From the IMG/VR virus record IMGVR_UViG_3300010371_000099, positions 1-27,444 of that record: 27,444 nt of DNA; one strand, written 5' to 3'. Below the pieces are notes generated by a model. That model was not told where the DNA came from and searched no databases. It worked only from the letters and a program-made list of their open reading frames with translations. Below are positions 6,323 to 13,922 of this stretch, piece by piece; position 1 is the stretch's first letter; each line of letters starts with the position of its first letter. This DNA comes from a virus. The position numbers and the translations under genes are program-made.

Positions 6323-7153
6323 CTACGCCTCAATCAGGTCGAACGCGAAGTCCATGTTGTTGTCGACGAACGAGCCCGAGATGGCTGCCTGGATCACGTC
6401 GAACTGGCCTGGCTGCGCCATCACGTTGATCGTCGCCGGCATGAAGTCGCCGCTCGCCTGCATGGTCGGATATGGCGAGGGCCACGCCTGCGTGTTGTGG
6501 AACGTGTAGAGCCCGCTCACGAGGTCCAAGGGGCAGTATGCGGGCACGGTCACGATCTCGTCGTAGTAGATGTTCGTCGCGCCATCTGCGCTCGCGTGCT
6601 GGATGGTGATCGTGTTCGTGCTGGTGTTGACGGTGAGCCAGTTAGGCAGGCCCGTACCCAGCAGCGTCCCATTCTGGTAGCGCTGCACTGTGCCGCCGAC
6701 CACCGAGGTCACAATGTAGTGGTTGTAGGTCGTGCCGCTGTCGTAGCGCCAGCACATGAGCGTCCAGCCGAATGCCACGCTGGGCAGCGTCGCCGTCGCC
6801 GTGTCCGAGCTGCTGCCGTGGATGAGCAGGCAGCCCACGCCGTACTTGGGCTGCACCGTCGAGAATGCCGCGCCGCTCACGGCCAAGGCCTGAGCCTTGT
6901 CGCTGAGGAGATCGCCGCTCTCAAAGGACCAGTGGTCGCCCAGGGCCTCGAGCACGTTCGCGATGAAGATCGCGTCGGCCTGCGCCATCAGCTGCGTGGT
7001 CGCCGAGTACCGCCACTTCTTCGCGTTAAAGTTGTTGTGGGCGCTTCCGTCGTTCGCGCGATCGATGCCCTTGCCGATGATGTCGCGCTTCGGCTGCGGC
7101 TGCTTCGCAGTGATGATCGGGATGACGATCCCATTGAGAGAGAGAAAGCTCAT
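6323..7153 (-). CDS. Distal tail (Dit-like) protein
   Basis: 276 residues between tape measure and hub, the usual Dit position. The start MSFLSLNGIVIP and the following basic segment fit the opening of phage tail proteins that ring the tube end. The centre is beta-rich and resembles a LamG or carbohydrate-binding insertion (FGWTLMCWRYDSG, YQNGTLLGTG, IYYDEIVTVP). The C-terminal part (GDFMPATINVMAQPGQFDVI) returns to a tail-core style. ATGA overlap with the tape-measure stop gives tight coupling. The assignment rests mainly on position. Confidence 0.6.
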   Translation of the reverse strand: MSFLSLNGIVIPIITAKQPQPKRDIIGKGIDRANDGSAHNNFNAKKWRYSATTQLMAQADAIFIANVLEALGDHWSFESGDLLSDKAQALAVSGAAFSTVQPKYGVGCLLIHGSSSDTATATLPSVAFGWTLMCWRYDSGTTYNHYIVTSVVGGTVQRYQNGTLLGTGLPNWLTVNTSTNTITIQHASADGATNIYYDEIVTVPAYCPLDLVSGLYTFHNTQAWPSPYPTMQASGDFMPATINVMAQPGQFDVIQAAISGSFVDNNMDFAFDLIEA

Positions 7154-10100
7154 CGGAACTGGCCTCCCGTCCCGCGGCCCAGCTTGCCGGTGATTTTCCG
7201 GAGGTTCGCCATCGTCTGATCGAGCGGAGATCCGTTGCCCTGGACGACGACCACGGTCGTGCCGCCGCCAGGACTGCCGCTGGTGTACGCGCCGAGGTTG
7301 AAGCCGGTGGGCGTGTTGGCGAGCACCTGGGTGAGCGCCTGGACAGCCTTGGTGTTGTCCTGCGTGGCCATCGCCGCCGACAGCGACGCATCAGCCATGT
7401 CCTGGAGCAGCTTCGCGGGATTTCCGGCGTCGTACGACTCCTGCACGGCATAGTTCGCCTGGTTCACGCTCTGCTGATCCTGCTGCACCTGCTTCTGGAG
7501 CGCGTCGATCACCGCCTGCGACATCCCGTGGGCTTGGGCGTATGCGAGGGCCTGCTCATCGGCCTGTTCCTTCTGGCGCGCTTGGTTCAACTGAGCCGTG
7601 GCCTGGTTCACGGACATCAGCGAGGACGCGAAACCCTGCGCGGCCTGGGCGGCGGAGTTCATCGCGGTTGCGGTGCCGTTGGTGTTGATGAGCAGCCCCT
7701 CGAGGGACTGGCCGAGCGTGTCCATGTAGCCGCCGATCACCGGCAGCGTGTCCATGTCGTGCAGGATTGAGTCGAACCACTGAATCAGCCCGTTCCAGAA
7801 TCCGGCGATGTCGCTGACGACCTTCTGCACGCCATCGGTGAAGCTCTGGATGGCCCCGCTGAACATCCGGAAGATGCCGCCGAGAATCTCGATCGTGATG
7901 ACGATCGGGTCGAAGAGATTGACGAGTATTTCGAAAATCGAAGCGAGCTCGATCAGCGGCTGAAGAAGCGGGGTCACGGCGAGCAGCAGGTTCGCAATCG
8001 GCTGAACCAGCTCGGCGATCGACTTCAGGAATGGCATCGCGACACTCGCGAGGATGTTCCCGAACTCGGCGAAGATCTGGCCGAGGATCTCGATGATGGG
8101 ATGAAGGATCGTTCCGATCTCCGTGATGACCGGAACCAGTGGACCGAGCCCCGAGCCGATGGCGTTCGAGAGGTCAGCGAAGATCGCGTCGACCTGGGCG
8201 ACGAATGCTTTGAATTGCGAACTCTGGCTGAGCAAGTCGTAGCCGGCAGCAGCGAGCCCGCCCGCCGCGCCCCCGGACTTCAGGCCCGCTGCGGTGTCAT
8301 TGGCGAGCTTCCCGAACTGGGACGCATTGGCAGCCTGCGCTCCAAGCGAGCCGAGGCCCGCGCCTGCCTGGTACGCGGCGAGCTCCGCGCGCGCGCGGTC
8401 CATGTTCTGGCGCTTCAAATCCTCGAGCGCGGTTTCATCGTCGACGATCTTCCGGAGAAGGTCGGCGTTCTCCTTCTTGATTCGCTCGATCTCCTTCTGG
8501 GCCTCCTGCTGGTCGCCGACAATCGACAGGTTATTAAGTTGCTGATTGTTCGCGTCGATTTGTCCCTGGAGATCCTGAACCGCCTGCACCTGTGCGGCCT
8601 GAACTTTCGAATAGGCAGCATCGACGGCAGCCTGCGCCGACTGCACATCCGAGAAGGTCCCGTTGCTCTGCGCGTCCTTCAGGTGTTGCTCGGCAGCATT
8701 GGCGCCCGTCTGCGCGTTCTTGATCGCGTTCTGGTCGGCCTCCTGCTGGATCTTCGCGGCCTGGGTTGCCGCATCCACGCGTGCGGTCGCTGCATCGACG
8801 GCGCCCTTCAACTCTGCCGCTGCCGCCTCTTGCTTGCGCTTGTCGGCCTCAGCGGAGATCTGCGCCATCTCCTGCTGGACCTTCTGCGCCTGGCGCCAGG
8901 CTTCGAGCCGGGCCTTGTCGACCTCATCCGAGACCTTCTTGAGGTCTTCGGCGGCCTTCTCGTCATCCGCTTCGCGCTTGGCCCTTGCAGCCTCGCCCTC
9001 AGCAATCAGCTCGTCGTAGCGGCGCTTATCTTCGTCGTTCTGTGCCTGTTGCTGCTGGGCTTGCGCGTACATCGCCTGGCGCTGGACCTCGCCTGGGTCC
9101 TTGCCGCCACCCGCGAGGTCGAGAACCTTCTTCGCGTTCGAATAGAGGTCTTGGATCATCTTGGTGGCGACGCCCACCGGGCCCATCGCCAGCGATAGAA
9201 TCCAACCCTTCGTGCTGTCCTTCAGGGAGTCGAACGCCTTCACGCCAGAGTTGATGATCTCGACGATCGACGTGAGCGCCGGAAGCGCCGCGCCGCCGAG
9301 GTGCGCGGTCATCTCCTCCCAACTCGACTTCAGCGAGACGACTTGGTTGGCGTATGTGCCCGAGGCCGCCGCCGCGTCATCGGCCAGCTTCCCCGACTGC
9401 GCCATGATGATGTTGTAGTTGACCTGTGCTTGCTGGGCCTCGGTGAGCTGGGCGTAGCTCTCCGTGAAGCCTTCCTTCTGGGCTTCTTGGCTCTGCGTCG
9501 TCGCATTGAGCGCAATGCCGAACTCATAGAGCCCGCGACCCATGCCATGGAGACCAGTGTTCAGGCGCTGGATCGCATCGTCGAGCGAGATGCCGCGCGC
9601 GATCGACATCTGCACGGCCATCTTGGTGAGGCCTTCGGCGGCATCCGTGGATGCTTCGGAACTCATGCCGAGCCCTTCGGCCATGACCTTGGCGGCCGTC
9701 GCCGCCTGCATCATGTCGTCCCTGGATCGACCGAGCAGTGCGCCGGCGGTTTCGGCCCACTCCGCGACACCATCAGAGGCGACGCCGAATGCAGACTGGA
9801 AACGAACGCCAATCATCTGCGCGGACGCAGCGGCGTTGATCGTTTCGAGCGCGATTTCCTTCAGAGTGTCGACGACCTTCTTGCCTGCTTCGAACCCGAC
9901 AGAAACGCCCAGGAGGTCATAGAGCTTCTGCGTGTTCTCCCTGGCCTCCTTCGCTGCGTCGGTGGCCTCTTTCTGGCGCGCGGTGTTTTCCTTCAGCGCA
10001 TCAGACCAGTCGGAGTTGTAGGCCGCCGCGGCTTCCTTCGCGGCCTGCGCCTGCTGCCGCGCGGCATCGGCTGCGGCCGTGGCTTCTGCGGAGTGCTCCT

Positions 10101-10230
10101 GCGACGCCTGCGCGGCGATCTGCTGCGCCTGCGCAAGCTGGGCGACCATCGCCGCGGCCTGCTGCATGCCAGTCAGAAACTGAGCGACATCCGCGCCGAT
10201 GCTGGCTTGCAGCGCCTGGATGTCGCTCAT
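7150..10230 (-). CDS. Tail tape measure protein
   Basis: 1026 residues, the longest gene here. The N-terminus is Ala/Gln-rich and helical, a long coiled coil spans about 390-620, and a hydrophobic helical region lies at about 700-850 (FEILVNLFDPIVITIEILGG). This is typical of tape measure proteins, which set tail length and enter the host membrane at DNA injection. By the usual 0.15 nm per residue, the tail would be near 150 nm long. It starts 3 nt after the stop of the frameshifted tail chaperone, the classical gene order. No lysozyme or peptidase motif was noticed in it. Confidence 0.9.
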   Translation of the reverse strand: MSDIQALQASIGADVAQFLTGMQQAAAMVAQLAQAQQIAAQASQEHSAEATAAADAARQQAQAAKEAAAAYNSDWSDALKENTARQKEATDAAKEARENTQKLYDLLGVSVGFEAGKKVVDTLKEIALETINAAASAQMIGVRFQSAFGVASDGVAEWAETAGALLGRSRDDMMQAATAAKVMAEGLGMSSEASTDAAEGLTKMAVQMSIARGISLDDAIQRLNTGLHGMGRGLYEFGIALNATTQSQEAQKEGFTESYAQLTEAQQAQVNYNIIMAQSGKLADDAAAASGTYANQVVSLKSSWEEMTAHLGGAALPALTSIVEIINSGVKAFDSLKDSTKGWILSLAMGPVGVATKMIQDLYSNAKKVLDLAGGGKDPGEVQRQAMYAQAQQQQAQNDEDKRRYDELIAEGEAARAKREADDEKAAEDLKKVSDEVDKARLEAWRQAQKVQQEMAQISAEADKRKQEAAAAELKGAVDAATARVDAATQAAKIQQEADQNAIKNAQTGANAAEQHLKDAQSNGTFSDVQSAQAAVDAAYSKVQAAQVQAVQDLQGQIDANNQQLNNLSIVGDQQEAQKEIERIKKENADLLRKIVDDETALEDLKRQNMDRARAELAAYQAGAGLGSLGAQAANASQFGKLANDTAAGLKSGGAAGGLAAAGYDLLSQSSQFKAFVAQVDAIFADLSNAIGSGLGPLVPVITEIGTILHPIIEILGQIFAEFGNILASVAMPFLKSIAELVQPIANLLLAVTPLLQPLIELASIFEILVNLFDPIVITIEILGGIFRMFSGAIQSFTDGVQKVVSDIAGFWNGLIQWFDSILHDMDTLPVIGGYMDTLGQSLEGLLINTNGTATAMNSAAQAAQGFASSLMSVNQATAQLNQARQKEQADEQALAYAQAHGMSQAVIDALQKQVQQDQQSVNQANYAVQESYDAGNPAKLLQDMADASLSAAMATQDNTKAVQALTQVLANTPTGFNLGAYTSGSPGGGTTVVVVQGNGSPLDQTMANLRKITGKLGRGTGGQFR

Positions 10231-10233
10231 GGC

Positions 10234-10879
10234 CTACCCCGCCGGCTTGTTCTTCCGCTCTATGAAGGCCACCCACTCGAGCAGGTAACTCATCGGGTAG
10301 GCCTCCACGTCCCAGACCTCGATCCCTCGCGCGTCTGCGATGGCGAACAGGTTCCACCGCAGCGGCGAGAGCTCGGGGTCAACTGCTTTTGCGCGCGTCC
10401 TCCGTCTTCGCGTTCACCAAGGTCATGGCCGGGCTGGCCAGCTGATCGATGAAGCTTGAGACGGGCTGGTCGAGCAGGGCCGCCGTGTCGGCGTCGTCGA
10501 AGACGCGCTCGCCGGCCTTCACCATCGGGCGAGTCGTGGTCTTGGGCTGTCCGTTCTCGTCGAGCAGCGGCTTGCCATGGGTGTCGAGCAGCGGCACGGT
10601 TTCGGTCATCGGGTTGCCGTCGCCGTCCTTGAGCTGCTCGCCGACGCAGGTGCACTTGATCACCGCAGCCACGCGCAGCTTGGAGATGTTGATGTCCGAC
10701 TTCCCGCTCGCGAGAGCCTCGCTGGCGGACTTCATGATCTCGCCGTGCTCGCGCACCGTGGGCTCGCGGACGGCGAAGAGCTGATCGCCGATCCAGATGC
10801 CGATGGTCTTGAATGAACCCGTGGGCGCGCCGAGAGTCGCCGCACGAGCCCGCTTCTTCACTTCGCTTTCCGTTGCCAT
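10234..10879 (-). CDS. Tail assembly chaperone, frameshifted long form (gpGT-like)
   Basis: After the 166-codon short form, the alternative frame is open to a TAG at 10236-10234, just before the tape measure. The join lies at GCGCGCAAAAGC (10398-10386 region). Lys-tRNA on AAA can slip +1 onto AAA, or the CGC repeat allows -2; both give the same frame. The extension reads AVDPELSPLRWNLF...YLLEWVAFIERKNKPAG, about 50 residues and a product near 214. Its EW.AF-type end is usual for T-type extensions, which recruit tube subunits to the tape measure. A -1 shift, as in lambda, does not give this frame. Frameshifting is inferred from gene order and the open frame. Confidence 0.6.
10379..10879 (-). 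CDS. Tail assembly chaperone, short form (gpG-like)
   Basis: 166 residues between the tail-tube genes and the tape measure. It opens with a charged helix, then GSFKTIGIWIGDQLFAVREP, a beta-start typical of phage tail chaperones. It then has predicted helices and an acidic middle (DGNPMTETVPLLDT). The role is to bind the tape measure during tail assembly and be absent from the virion. GGAGG lies 8 nt before the ATG at 10879. The short form ends ARKSS then TGA, right after the slip site. The order (tube, chaperone pair, tape measure) is the main support. Confidence 0.7.
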   Translation of the reverse strand: MATESEVKKRARAATLGAPTGSFKTIGIWIGDQLFAVREPTVREHGEIMKSASEALASGKSDINISKLRVAAVIKCTCVGEQLKDGDGNPMTETVPLLDTHGKPLLDENGQPKTTTRPMVKAGERVFDDADTAALLDQPVSSFIDQLASPAMTLVNAKTEDARKSS

Positions 10880-10899
10880 GTGTTTGAGCCTCCATAAGT

Positions 10900-10915
10900 G
10901 CGCCGTCTCAGGCGC
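10900..10915 (-). promoter_or_regulatory. Hairpin in the chaperone gene leader
   Basis: GCGCC-TGAGAC-GGCGC, a 5-bp stem, lies between the start-associated motif and the GGAGG of the tail chaperone gene. There is no T-run, so more likely a 5'-leader hairpin than a terminator. Confidence 0.3.
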
Positions 10916-10916
10916 C

Positions 10917-10932
10917 GCCTACGGGTTGCTCG
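10917..10932 (-). promoter_or_regulatory. Start-associated motif copy, distal type
   Basis: CGAGCAACCCGTAGGC lies about 38 nt before the ATG at 10879, followed by a hairpin and then GGAGG. Confidence 0.5.
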
Positions 10933-10950
10933 GTGGGCGGGGGCGGAGCT

Positions 10951-11643
10951 CTACGGCGCGCCCCAGCTCGCTGGCAGCACGGTGAGCCCGCTCGACAACG
11001 CGAACTTCTGCTGCGCGCCCTGGAAGCTGTACGAGCGATCGATGAGCGCGGCGGTCGCGGCCTTCGACGAGATGCTCTCGAAGAGCACCCACGCGCGAAA
11101 CACATATGTGCCGCCACCGTCGGGATCGATCTCCAGCAGCTTCGGCGTGCCGTTGCCGAACCAGTCCCAGAAGCTCTTGTTACCCACGCTCGCACTGGAG
11201 TCGATGACCGTCGAGAACGGATCGAGCCCGGTGATGCTGCCCGAGACGTCGTACATCCCCGCCTGCTTGGTCTTCGCCGCGCCGCCACCGATCACGCTGG
11301 TGTCGAGCATGTCGACCTTGCCCGTGACCGCGTACTGGGTGAGGTCGGCAACCGAGATGATGGGCAGATAGCTACCGTCCACCGTCGGCGCGCCCGCAGG
11401 CGAGTAGGTCGAAATGAAGGTGACGATCCCGAAGTAGAGATCGATGCTGGCGATGTTCGCCGCGGCGACGGGCGAGCCGGAGATCTTGATCGTCGGGGTC
11501 ACGCTCGGGTCGAGGATGCGTTTGACCGAGGTGTTGATCTGGTACGACTTCGACGCGCCAATCTGCGTCGTCGGCTCAGCCGTGAAGCTGGTCGTCGTCC
11601 CGCTCGCGTAGACCTTCGAGTTGTACGAGACGACCTGCGACAT
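10951..11643 (-). CDS. Second tail-tube-like protein (longer paralogue)
   Basis: 230 residues, beta-rich. Residues about 110-140 carry VDMLDTSVIGGGAAKTKQAG then MYDVSGSITG. This nearly repeats the gene before it (RDMLDISTLGGGAAKAKLAG, MTDGQVSIDG), so the two proteins are related in the tube fold. This copy has an extra N-terminal part of about 70 residues. It may be the main tube subunit, a decorated variant or a tail-terminator-end subunit; I cannot say which copy is major. The ATG has GGAG 7 nt before it. Confidence 0.6.
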   Translation of the reverse strand: MSQVVSYNSKVYASGTTTSFTAEPTTQIGASKSYQINTSVKRILDPSVTPTIKISGSPVAAANIASIDLYFGIVTFISTYSPAGAPTVDGSYLPIISVADLTQYAVTGKVDMLDTSVIGGGAAKTKQAGMYDVSGSITGLDPFSTVIDSSASVGNKSFWDWFGNGTPKLLEIDPDGGGTYVFRAWVLFESISSKAATAALIDRSYSFQGAQQKFALSSGLTVLPASWGAP

Positions 11644-11652
11644 GGCGCGCTC

Positions 11653-11730
11653 CTAAACGAGACAGCTGGCCGGGGTGGCGAGCACGGCCGCTGCTCCCTG
11701 CTGGCTGCGGCGGCCCCGAGGCGGCCACAT
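11653..11730 (-). other. 25-codon leader ORF between the two tube genes
   Basis: ATG at 11730, ending in TAG at 11655-11653, and that TAG is part of the TTTAGGAGC Shine-Dalgarno region of the next gene. The peptide is MWPPRGRRSQQG to PASCLV. It may couple translation of the two tube genes, or simply be chance in a 112-nt gap that otherwise shows nothing clear. Confidence 0.2.
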
Positions 11731-11755
11731 GGAGCCTCGCCACCAGCCTCCGCAG

Positions 11756-12163
11756 TTAGGGGGAGCCGACCGCCGTGATGCCGCTGTTGAATTCGCAGGT
11801 CGCGCTGAAGCTGACAGTCGAAGCCGTCGCGCCCTTGATGTCGAACTGGCTGATCTTCGTCTTGACGTAGTAGCCGTTGGTCCCGTCGAAGAGCAGCTGG
11901 ATGTAGAGGTCCGCGCCACTCGCCCATGCAGCGCGCATCGCGGCCTGGCCCGTGTCGCCAGCGATGAAGTCGCCGTCGATCGAGACTTGGCCGTCGGTCA
12001 TGCCGGCAAGCTTCGCCTTGGCCGCACCACCACCGAGGGTGGAGATGTCGAGCATGTCCCGCTTGGGGCCGAAGGTGGCGTTCTTCACGCCGCCGATCGT
12101 GATGAAGCCCGAGGTGGAGGCGGACTCGCCGACTGTCTCGAGATACGCAGCGTTCGCAGACAT
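11756..12163 (-). CDS. Major tail tube protein candidate
   Basis: 135 residues, beta-rich, the size usual for a lambda gpV-like core tube domain. Pattern: an N-terminal loop strand, MLDISTLGGGAAKAKLAGMT, DGQVSIDGDF, a helix (QAAMRAAWASG), DLYIQLLFDG and closing strands (STVSFSATCEFNSG). It forms the hexameric rings of the tail tube. It follows the tail terminator gene and precedes its longer paralogue. The leader holds a start-associated motif and a hairpin; GGAG lies near the ATG. Confidence 0.7.
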   Translation of the reverse strand: MSANAAYLETVGESASTSGFITIGGVKNATFGPKRDMLDISTLGGGAAKAKLAGMTDGQVSIDGDFIAGDTGQAAMRAAWASGADLYIQLLFDGTNGYYVKTKISQFDIKGATASTVSFSATCEFNSGITAVGSP

Positions 12164-12174
12164 GGACCGGAGCT

Positions 12175-12193
12175 CCGTAGGTGACGCCTACGG
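12175..12193 (-). promoter_or_regulatory. Hairpin in the tube gene leader
   Basis: Perfect inverted repeat CCGTAGG-CGTCA-CCTACGG, whose first arm overlaps the end of a start-associated motif. The 7-bp stem with 5-nt loop lies 12 nt before the ATG at 12163, so it could shield or protect the mRNA 5' end. Confidence 0.45.
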
Positions 12194-12201
12194 GTTGCTC
12201 C
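12186..12201 (-). promoter_or_regulatory. Start-associated motif copy, distal type
   Basis: GGAGCAACCCGTAGGC lies 22 nt before the tail-tube ATG and overlaps the hairpin. Confidence 0.5.
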
Positions 12202-12219
12202 GGGCTGCGCGGCTCCAGC

Positions 12220-12654
12220 TCAGGCCACGTACTTGAGGCTGAACGTCATCTGGAACTGCGTCTGGTTCGTCTCGTCGGGCGGCAGCGGGATTGGCTCGCT
12301 CTGGTCCGGCGTGAGCGACAGGTAGCCAGCGGGCTGGTTGAAGCTCATTGCCGCGATGATGCTGCGCGCGAGCGCGAGCGGCGCATCCCAGGCATCGGCG
12401 GCGCCGCGCACGCGCACGAAGATCGTCGGGTCGTAGGTCGCAGTGACGTGGTTGCTGAGGTCGCGGCCGATGTACGGCTCCGGCGCGGGGCCGCCGTGCG
12501 TCCACACCCAGACCTGAATCTGCGAGGCGCCCGGCTCAGTGGGCGAGAGCGGCAGGCCTGTGGCGATGGTGGGGTTGTCCACGCCGAACGTGAGCCCGAG
12601 GCCAGCCGCGGCGAGCGCGGTCGCGAAATCCTTGTCGGGCTGCTTGGCGGGCAT
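12220..12654 (-). CDS. Tail terminator / minor tail protein
   Basis: 144 residues. An N-terminal helix (DFATALAAAGLGLTFG) leads to a glycan-like loop region, then FVRVRGAADAWDAPLALARSIIAAM and a beta end with PDETNQTQFQMTFSLKYV. This follows the pattern of the minor-capsid/tail-terminator family that closes the tail tube at the head end: short-lived sites with RG.....A...A..I. It lies between the gp10-like gene and the tube genes, as expected. The ATG at 12654 is preceded exactly by a start-associated motif instead of a Shine-Dalgarno site. Confidence 0.65.
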   Translation of the reverse strand: MPAKQPDKDFATALAAAGLGLTFGVDNPTIATGLPLSPTEPGASQIQVWVWTHGGPAPEPYIGRDLSNHVTATYDPTIFVRVRGAADAWDAPLALARSIIAAMSFNQPAGYLSLTPDQSEPIPLPPDETNQTQFQMTFSLKYVA

Positions 12655-12669
12655 GCACCGGATTGCCCG
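12655..12669 (-). promoter_or_regulatory. Start-associated motif copy, abutting ATG
   Basis: CGGGCAATCCGGTGC then ATG at 12654; GCAA to start is 12 nt. Confidence 0.6.
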
Positions 12670-12676
12670 GAGCGCC

Positions 12677-13264
12677 CTATCCTCTGCCCTTGTCGAACGC
12701 CGCGCCGACCATGGCCATCTGCTGCGCGCGCATCCGGTTCTTCTCGCTGCTCAGGAAGTGCCGCGCGGCCTCGTGACGTCGGCCCGTGCGCGCGAGGTGG
12801 CGACCGACCTTGCGGCGCAACGTGGCCTCACTCGGCGGCGAGGTGGGGATCGTTGAGTCGGCCTGCGGCGCGGTGACGTCTGCTTTGATGTTCGCGAGGA
12901 TGCGCGCGAGCAGCCGCCGAGCGTACCCGGTGAGCGCCGCCTCGAAGGGCTCGCGGAGGAAGTTCGCCTGCCCGCCGTTCGGGTGCTTGTTCTCGACGAG
13001 CTCGTGAACGGGAAGCGCGTACGGCGCCGAGTAGCCCATGCGCGCGATGGGGTCCGGTGCGCTCACATCGGGCATCGCACACCAAGCGCTGTTGATCAAC
13101 TCGGACGTGTCGACCGGCACCAGCGAGCGCGAGCGCCGCATGATGCCCAGGGCCTCGGTGTAAACCGCGGCCGCAGTGGCCCCCGGCGCCTCGACGCGAA
13201 GCCGCTCGATGTTCGCCTGGAGCTCGGCGAGGCCCTTGATCTGGAACGTGAGCCGGACGGCCAT
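12677..13264 (-). CDS. HK97 gp10-like tail-connection protein
   Basis: 195 residues. The N-terminal half follows the HK97 gp10 pattern: FQIKGLAELQANIERLR, ALGIMRRSRSLVPVDTSELINSAW, then MGYSAPYALPVHELVENKHPNGGQANFLREPFEAAL. Family members sit at the head-tail interface or on the tail top. The C-terminal third is basic (TLRRKVGRHLARTGRRHEAAR) and goes beyond the usual length of about 130-150. It starts 3 nt after the stop of the gene before it. There is no strong ribosome site, which fits coupling. Confidence 0.75.
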   Translation of the reverse strand: MAVRLTFQIKGLAELQANIERLRVEAPGATAAAVYTEALGIMRRSRSLVPVDTSELINSAWCAMPDVSAPDPIARMGYSAPYALPVHELVENKHPNGGQANFLREPFEAALTGYARRLLARILANIKADVTAPQADSTIPTSPPSEATLRRKVGRHLARTGRRHEAARHFLSSEKNRMRAQQMAMVGAAFDKGRG

Positions 13265-13267
13265 GGC

Positions 13268-13498
13268 TCAGCCCTTGTGATGGACCGCCGCCGACACCTG
13301 CAGGAATGAAACGGGGCCGGCTGCTCTCTTCTGGTCGCCGTTCTCCGTGGAACCATCCAGCATCAAGGGGCGGTCGAGCGAGAAGCGAAGCTCGAGCAGA
13401 TCGTCGCTAGCCTGCGGCAACGCGTACTCGATGACCTGCCCGTCGGCGCGGACGATGCGCACGGTCACGCTCGTGAACTCTGGTTCCCACTTCGGCAT
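13268..13498 (-). CDS. Small connector-module protein of unknown function
   Basis: 76 residues from ATG at 13498, with GGTGAG ahead of it. The gene before it stops 7 nt upstream. The sequence is beta-rich (FTSVTVRIVRADGQVIEYALP, LLELRFSLDRPLML) and ends VSFLQVSAAVHHKG. No membrane segment or metal site is seen. The position between the head-closure and gp10-like genes suggests a small virion or assembly part. I cannot name a family. Confidence 0.55.
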   Translation of the reverse strand: MPKWEPEFTSVTVRIVRADGQVIEYALPQASDDLLELRFSLDRPLMLDGSTENGDQKRAAGPVSFLQVSAAVHHKG

Positions 13499-13505
13499 GC
13501 TCACC

Positions 13506-13832
13506 TCACAAGTCCACGCGGTAGAGCGTGTAGCCGCCGCCCTTCGCCGTCGTCGCGCGCACCCGGAGCACCTTGCGCGCCTGCTGCGCATCGCTCGTGT
13601 CCGTGCCGGGGATCCAAACGCGGCTCTTCACGTCGATCGGCTGGTCGGTGCGAAGCAGGTGCGAGCTCGTAATCATCTGGCCATCCGAGCCCTGGAACTG
13701 CTCGTCCTGCGGCGTCACGCGGCAAGCCAGCGGCGTTTGGTCGCCCCAGACGAGCTCACGCGAGCCCGAGGCGGCCAGGCATGTCGGCACCTGCACCGTC
13801 GCGGTCTGCGTGAACCAACTCGAGGCGTCCAT
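13506..13832 (-). CDS. Head closure (head-tail stopper) protein
   Basis: 108 residues starting MDASSWFTQTATVQVP. The strands, LVWGDQTPLACRV, the DGQMITSSHLLRTD loop, VWIPGTD and a close in GGGYTLYRVDL fit the beta-barrel pattern of phage head-closure proteins, which plug the connector before the tail joins. The ATG at 13832 directly follows a start-associated motif. A longer frame exists upstream, but it would run through this motif and close to the terminator. Confidence 0.65.
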   Translation of the reverse strand: MDASSWFTQTATVQVPTCLAASGSRELVWGDQTPLACRVTPQDEQFQGSDGQMITSSHLLRTDQPIDVKSRVWIPGTDTSDAQQARKVLRVRATTAKGGGYTLYRVDL

Positions 13833-13848
13833 GCCCTCGGGTTGCCCC
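13833..13848 (-). promoter_or_regulatory. Start-associated motif copy, abutting ATG
   Basis: GGGGCAACCCGAGGGC then ATG at 13832; GCAA to start is 13 nt. It lies about 20 nt downstream of an intrinsic terminator, as does the copy at 15356. Confidence 0.6.
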
Positions 13849-13866
13849 TGCATAGCCCGCAACGAC

Positions 13867-13892
13867 AAAGGCGCCCCGACCGCAGGCGCCTT
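13867..13892 (-). terminator. Intrinsic terminator after the secreted moron gene
   Basis: Minus strand: AAGGCGCC, 9-nt loop, GGCGCCTT, then a T-rich tail (TTTGTCGTT). The 8-bp stem begins about 31 nt after the TGA at 13923. It would stop transcripts from the moron gene before the head-closure gene. Confidence 0.7.
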
Positions 13893-13922
13893 CGCGAAGA
13901 ATGGAGCGCGCGCCGCGCTGCC

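Noticed and set aside
10951-11643. Longer tube-like protein as a contractile tail sheath
   Set aside because: It is too short for a sheath (usually over 350 residues), shares the tube motif with its neighbour, and no baseplate-wedge genes are visible.
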